This document shows, piece after piece, positions 5,944-9,417 of a DNA stretch of 9,417 nt. Every line of letters begins with the position of its first letter. The stretch's first letter is position 1. This DNA is from JANYCG01 sp031418395 (GTDB lineage Bacteria; Pseudomonadota; Gammaproteobacteria; Burkholderiales; Burkholderiaceae_C). The stretch is from assembly GCA_031418395.1 (NCBI GenBank), contig JANOXL010000274.1:1-9417 (forward strand). The letters are read 5' to 3'. A program made the position numbers and the translations under genes. The notes below the pieces were generated by a model. It did not search any database. It was not told the origin of the DNA and saw nothing but the letters and a program-made list of their open reading frames with translations.

Positions 5944-6618
5944 ATGAAGAGAAATTTTCTGTTTGCAGTATTGAGCATCGCCACTGCGCTCATCCAGGCG
6001 GGCCCGGCGCTGGCCCAGATTGCGGGCTCGACAAGCCTGGGAGTCGCGGTGTCTGAGATAAGTGAAATCGCCAACGGCTGGAGCGCCAAGAAAAGCATTT
6101 TGGGCAAGCCTGTCTACAACGATGCCAGCCAGAAAATTGGCACGGTTCAGGACCTGATCATTTCTCCGGACAAGAAACTGTCGTACCTGATCATTGGTGC
6201 GGGTGGCTTCATTGGCATAGACCGCCATGATGTCGCCATTCCTGCGGCGCAAATCCAAAACAAGGACGGCAAAATTGTGCTTGCAGGCGCTACCAAAGAC
6301 GTGGTGATGGCGATGCCCCGGTTTGAATACGCCAACGACACCCAACGGCGCGACGAGTTCGTGGCCTCAGTTCAGAAGGACATCGTCAAAGCCAAAGCGA
6401 AACTTGCCGCGATGGAGAAGAAGGGCGCAGCCGCCACGGGAGACGCTAAAACCAAGATCGACCAGGAGCTAGCCAACTTGAAGCAGGAAACCAAAGCAGC
6501 GGAAGACAAATTCGCCGAGATGAACCGCGCAGGTTTGGCCAGGTGGAAGGAATTTGAAAGTGACATGCGCCAAGCGATAGCGCGCCTGCGCAAGTCGCTT
6601 TCAGAAGCGATTGCTTGA
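5944..6618 (+). CDS. Exported PRC-barrel domain protein with C-terminal coiled coil
   Basis: A 224-residue protein with a Sec signal peptide (positive MKRN start, hydrophobic core, ALA/Q cleavage after residue 24). A PRC-barrel domain follows at about 46-115: WSAKKSILGKPVYN, then IGTVQDLIISPDKKLSYLIIG and FIGIDRHDVAIPAAQI. PRC barrels are small beta domains found in RNA-processing, photosynthetic reaction-centre and stress proteins. Residues about 132-222 are highly charged and helical (QKDIVKAKAKLAAMEKK, then TKIDQELANLKQETKAAEDKF). They form a likely coiled coil resembling the small Sll1863-type stress-response proteins. The start is well supported by AAGGA (5932-5936) seven bases before the ATG. 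The likely location is the periplasm. It precedes the arc genes by 210 bp with no clear terminator, so partial co-transcription is possible. A stress or envelope role is inferred. Confidence 0.8.
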   Translation: MKRNFLFAVLSIATALIQAGPALAQIAGSTSLGVAVSEISEIANGWSAKKSILGKPVYNDASQKIGTVQDLIISPDKKLSYLIIGAGGFIGIDRHDVAIPAAQIQNKDGKIVLAGATKDVVMAMPRFEYANDTQRRDEFVASVQKDIVKAKAKLAAMEKKGAAATGDAKTKIDQELANLKQETKAAEDKFAEMNRAGLARWKEFESDMRQAIARLRKSLSEAIA

Positions 6619-6637
6619 TATTTTCCTTTTGCTTTCG

Positions 6638-6681
6638 GGCGCACCGACCTCAAGGGACTCTGGCGGATTGGTGCGTGCGCC
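6638..6681. repeat. Inverted repeat downstream of the PRC-barrel gene
   Basis: GGCGCAC (6638-6644) is the exact reverse complement of GTGCGCC (6675-6681), with a 30-base loop. An overlapping alternative pairs CGCACC (6640-6645) with GGTGCG (6670-6675). No T tract follows, so it is not a standard terminator. It could be an RNA hairpin between the PRC gene and arcD, or chance. Confidence 0.2.
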
Positions 6682-6758
6682 TGCCAGCGCCAAGAACACC
6701 ACTTTGTACGGTAGCGCACTGACGGCCCTTGAATAGCCGGCGACAGTGCGTGCCTAGG

Positions 6759-6774
6759 CTGAAGCCCACTTCAG
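6759..6774. promoter_or_regulatory. Perfect dyad in the arcD upstream region
   Basis: CTGAAG (6759-6764), a 4-base centre, then CTTCAG (6769-6774). It lies about 55 bases before the arcD start, in the range of an operator or a leader hairpin. It does not resemble the FNR/ANR consensus TTGAT-N4-ATCAA, and I do not recognise the regulator. Confidence 0.25.
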
Positions 6775-6828
6775 TCCGAAGGAAATCCACGTGAATCAGT
6801 CCAACACCTCATTGAGGAGGTTTGCAAG

Positions 6829-8292
6829 GTGAGTCAAGTCGCTACAGTTGAAAAGCCCGGCACACTGGGCCTGGGTCTGCTGGTCGCACTCGTGGTCGGA
6901 TCCATCCTCGGCAGCGGCATCTTCGGCCTACCGCAGAACATGGCCGTAGGTGCCGGTGCGGGCGCCATCGTGATTGGCTGGGTGATTACCGGCTTCGGCA
7001 TGTTGATGCTGGCGCGCACCTACCAGATGCTGTCAATCCGCAGGCCGGATTTGGACAATGGCGTCTACGCCTATGCGCGCGCGCTGGCGGGAGAGTATGT
7101 GGGGTTCAACGCGGCATGGGGTTACTGGATCAGCGCCTGGATCGGCAACGTCGGCTACCTGGTGGCGGCCTTCGGCGCGATGGGCTACTTTTTCCCGGCG
7201 TTTGGAGAAGGCAACAGCGCAGCGGCGATCCTGGGCGCTTCCGTCGTCACCTGGATCGTGCATGGCTTGGTTCTGCGTGGCATTCAGGGTGCGGCCGTTT
7301 TGAATGCAGTCGTGACGCTGGCCAAGATCGTGCCGCTGCTGCTGTTCATCGTGCTGGTGGCAATGGCATTCCAGGTCGATACCTTCAGTCTCAATTTTTG
7401 GGGCGATGCCAAACTTGGCTCAGTACTCGACCAGGTGCGAAGCACCATGCTGGTGACCGTGTGGGTGTTCATCGGCATAGAGGGGGCCAGTGTGTATTCG
7501 GCGCGCGCCAGAAATCGCGCCGATGTCGGTCGCGCCACCGTGATCGGTTTTTTGATTTGCCTTGTGCTGCTGGCTTGCGTTTCCCTGTTGTCGCTGGGCA
7601 TCTATTCGCAATCCGAGCTGGCGGGACTCAAAAACCCGTCAATGGCCGCTGTGCTGGAGAAGGCCGTTGGCACCTGGGGGGCGGTGCTGGTGTACCTGGG
7701 TTTGATCGTGTCCGTGGGCGGTGGTTTTTTGGCGTGGACGCTATTGGCTGCCGAGTCATTGTTCACGCCAGCAGGCGGTGGCGTGATGCCAGCCTGGCTG
7801 GCCAAACAAAATGACAAGGGCGTCACCGCCAACGCACTGTGGCTCACCAACGGCATGGTGCAGGTGTTCCTGCTTGTGACCTTGATGTCGAAGGCGTCCT
7901 ACCTGGCCCTGATTTCACTGTCTACGGCAATGATTTTGGTGCCCTATCTTTTCAGTGCCATTTATGGCTTGAAGCTGGCGTTGGCCGACGAGCACGGGCC
8001 CGTCGTCAAAAAGGCAGTTCAGCCCACACCAAAGGTTCGGGTAAGCGGCAGTGACATGCCAGTGGCCGCGCTGGCAGCCGTCTACTGCGTCTGGTTGCTT
8101 TATGCAGCCGGACTGAAGTATCTGCTTTTGAGCGCCCTGCTGTATGCGCCCGGCGCCATTATTTTTCTGATCGCCAAGAAACAGCACTCAGCGCGACCGT
8201 TCACTGGTCGGGAACAGGTGATTTTGGCAGCGCTGGTGCTCTTGGCATCCGTGGCCGGCTGGATGTTGTGGAGCGGCAAGCTCACGATGTGA
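6829..8292 (+). CDS. arcD: Arginine:ornithine antiporter
   Basis: APC-superfamily basic amino acid antiporter, 487 residues, the usual ArcD length. It exchanges external arginine for internal ornithine across the inner membrane, so the arginine deiminase pathway runs without spending energy on uptake. The protein is hydrophobic throughout with about 12-13 membrane segments. The first carries the APC substrate-site motif GSGIFGLP (residues 28-35). The conserved IGIEGASVYSARAR segment (E218 within it) marks TM6 and the following loop, and WTLLAAESLF follows later. It starts with GTG at 6829, supported by an excellent GAGGAGG ribosome binding site at 6814-6820 with 8-base spacing. arcA begins 61 bases after its stop, so they form one operon in the order arcD-arcA. 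No FNR/ANR box was found in the 210 bases upstream. The lysine/arginine-type APC exchangers are the nearest alternative, but the arcA neighbour settles it. Confidence 0.92.
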   Translation: MSQVATVEKPGTLGLGLLVALVVGSILGSGIFGLPQNMAVGAGAGAIVIGWVITGFGMLMLARTYQMLSIRRPDLDNGVYAYARALAGEYVGFNAAWGYWISAWIGNVGYLVAAFGAMGYFFPAFGEGNSAAAILGASVVTWIVHGLVLRGIQGAAVLNAVVTLAKIVPLLLFIVLVAMAFQVDTFSLNFWGDAKLGSVLDQVRSTMLVTVWVFIGIEGASVYSARARNRADVGRATVIGFLICLVLLACVSLLSLGIYSQSELAGLKNPSMAAVLEKAVGTWGAVLVYLGLIVSVGGGFLAWTLLAAESLFTPAGGGVMPAWLAKQNDKGVTANALWLTNGMVQVFLLVTLMSKASYLALISLSTAMILVPYLFSAIYGLKLALADEHGPVVKKAVQPTPKVRVSGSDMPVAALAAVYCVWLLYAAGLKYLLLSALLYAPGAIIFLIAKKQHSARPFTGREQVILAALVLLASVAGWMLWSGKLTM

Positions 8293-8353
8293 GTCGGCGA
8301 AATCGCCACGGCCTTCTATTGATGAAGTTGACACGGAACCACGAAAGACACGC

Positions 8354-9417
8354 ATGAACCTGGGATTGCATTCAGAAGTTGGCCGTCTTCGCAAGGTGCT
8401 GGTGTGCCGCCCTGGGCTTGCACAAAAGCGACTCACACCGGCCAATTGCCATGAGCTGCTGTTTGACGATGTGTTGTGGGTCGCGCAAGCCCGCAACGAC
8501 CACGATGCGTTTACCAGCGCCATGGTGGAGCGCGGTATCGAGGTGCTGGAGATGCACGACCTGCTGGCCCAGACGATGGCCGACGCGCAAGCTTGCAAAT
8601 GGGTTCTTGACCACAAGCTTGGCGTCAACTTCATGGACGCAGAACTGGCCGGGCAGTTGCGTCCATGGTTCAACTCGCTGCCACTTGCCCAAATGGCAGC
8701 CTACTTGATGGGTGGTGTGGCGCGCTCAGACTTGCCGTTCGAACCGAAAGGCCTGCTGGCGCAGTGCAGCAGCTCGGCCGAGCTGCTGATCGCACCGATG
8801 CCCAACACCTTGTTCACCCGCGACAGCAGTTGCTGGATTGGGCAAGGCGTGGTGCTGTGCCCGATGTACTGGCCCGCGCGCCAGCAGGAGACGCTGCTGA
8901 TGACCGCCATTTACCGCTTCCACCCGTCGTTCAAAGGCAAAGTCACCGAGTGGTGGGGCGGCCCTGACAAGCACCATGGTCTGGCCACCGTTGAAGGCGG
9001 TGACGTCATGCCCATCGGCAAAGGAGTCGTGCTGATCGGTATGGGCGAACGCAGTTCCCCGCAGGGGGTGAGCCAATTGGCGCGGTCTCTATTCGCTCAA
9101 GGTGCAGCCACGCATGTACTCGCCGCTCAGTTGCCCAAGTCACGCGGGGCGATGCATCTGGACACGGTATTCAGCTTTTGCGACAAGGATTTGGTGACCG
9201 TCTTTCCGGAGGTCGTGGACGGCATTCGCACGCACAGCCTGCGCCCCGGCAAGGGAGCCGGCGATCTGGACGTTCGCCTGGAGGAGACATCATTTCTGGA
9301 GGTGGTGGCACGGGCGATCGGCTTGCCCACACTGCGCACAGTGGCGACCGGTGGCGATGCCTATGAGGTGGAACGCGAACAGTGGGACGACGGCAACAAC
9401 CTCCTGGCCATCGCCCC
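8354..9417 (+). CDS. arcA: Arginine deiminase (3' end outside the window)
   Basis: Cytoplasmic hydrolase converting L-arginine to L-citrulline and ammonia, the first step of the ADI pathway. ArcB and ArcC then yield ornithine, ATP and CO2. The frame is open from the ATG at 8354 to the window edge, giving 354 complete codons of the roughly 410 normal for the family. The start MNLGLHSEVGRLRKVLVCRPG is the standard ADI N-terminus. Catalytic residues visible by comparison with Pseudomonas ArcA are D157 (in FTRD), E214 (LEGGDVMPIG, here VEGGD), H268 (MHLDT) with D270, and the C-terminal EREQWDDGNN. The nucleophilic cysteine lies in the last few residues and is beyond the edge. No internal frameshift or stop was found. 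A weak GAAAG ribosome binding site lies 6 bases before the ATG. A small hairpin, GGCG-AAAT-CGCC, sits just after the arcD stop. arcB and arcC are expected next. Confidence 0.96.
   Translation, partial: MNLGLHSEVGRLRKVLVCRPGLAQKRLTPANCHELLFDDVLWVAQARNDHDAFTSAMVERGIEVLEMHDLLAQTMADAQACKWVLDHKLGVNFMDAELAGQLRPWFNSLPLAQMAAYLMGGVARSDLPFEPKGLLAQCSSSAELLIAPMPNTLFTRDSSCWIGQGVVLCPMYWPARQQETLLMTAIYRFHPSFKGKVTEWWGGPDKHHGLATVEGGDVMPIGKGVVLIGMGERSSPQGVSQLARSLFAQGAATHVLAAQLPKSRGAMHLDTVFSFCDKDLVTVFPEVVDGIRTHSLRPGKGAGDLDVRLEETSFLEVVARAIGLPTLRTVATGGDAYEVEREQWDDGNNLLAIA

Noticed and set aside
6594..6609. TCGCTT-TCAG-AAGCGA hairpin at the end of the PRC-barrel gene as a terminator
   Set aside because: The stem lies inside the coding sequence before the stop codon and no T tract follows directly.
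7116..7814. 232-codon plus-strand frame inside arcD
   Set aside because: It is an out-of-frame shadow of the conserved antiporter, with arginine/glycine-rich composition and no motif.
8296..8308. GGCG-AAAT-CGCC hairpin between arcD and arcA as a terminator
   Set aside because: The stem is only four base pairs and has no T tract. The close spacing argues for read-through into arcA.

Overview
The window looks like chromosomal DNA of a betaproteobacterium, most likely Burkholderiales/Comamonadaceae (Rhodoferax- or Polaromonas-like). This is inferred from the GC-rich coding style, the Tat-exported high-potential iron-sulfur protein (HiPIP), the AsmA protein ending in a GPGKDSDC motif, and the general feel of the proteins. 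No search was run. I see no tRNA, rRNA, CRISPR array, insertion sequence or phage gene.

Left part (1-1713): an AT-richer leader is followed by two co-directional genes for exported redox proteins. The first is a periplasmic catalase-family (SrpA-like) haem protein. The second is a HiPIP with a twin-arginine signal, 78 bp downstream. The catalase-like protein appears to keep the proximal haem-ligand tyrosine but has glycine where the distal catalytic histidine is expected, so the pair may be an electron-transfer or modified peroxidase module rather than a plain catalase.

Middle part (1714-4989): a minus-strand lipoprotein of unknown function is divergent from a large AsmA-family inner-membrane-anchored protein. 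A plausible Rho-independent terminator follows the AsmA gene.

Gap region (4990-5943): about 950 bp of mostly low coding density. It holds one short ORF that looks real (5377-5598) and a decayed N-terminal fragment of an Old Yellow Enzyme-type flavin reductase (5657-5884). That fragment ends abruptly against a short minus-strand stretch resembling part of a BON domain. The region reads as a small site of gene decay or rearrangement.

Right part (5944-9417): an exported PRC-barrel plus coiled-coil protein comes first. It is followed by the start of an arginine deiminase (ADI) pathway operon: arcD (arginine/ornithine antiporter, GTG start with a strong ribosome binding site) and arcA (arginine deiminase). 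arcA is cut off by the window end before its catalytic cysteine. arcB and arcC would be expected just beyond the edge. Together arcD and arcA import arginine in exchange for ornithine and start its breakdown to citrulline and ammonia, giving ATP and alkalinity under oxygen or energy limitation.

Nothing here is a clearly new defence or mobile system. The most interesting points are the His-less catalase-like protein paired with HiPIP, and the decay junction upstream of the PRC-barrel gene.
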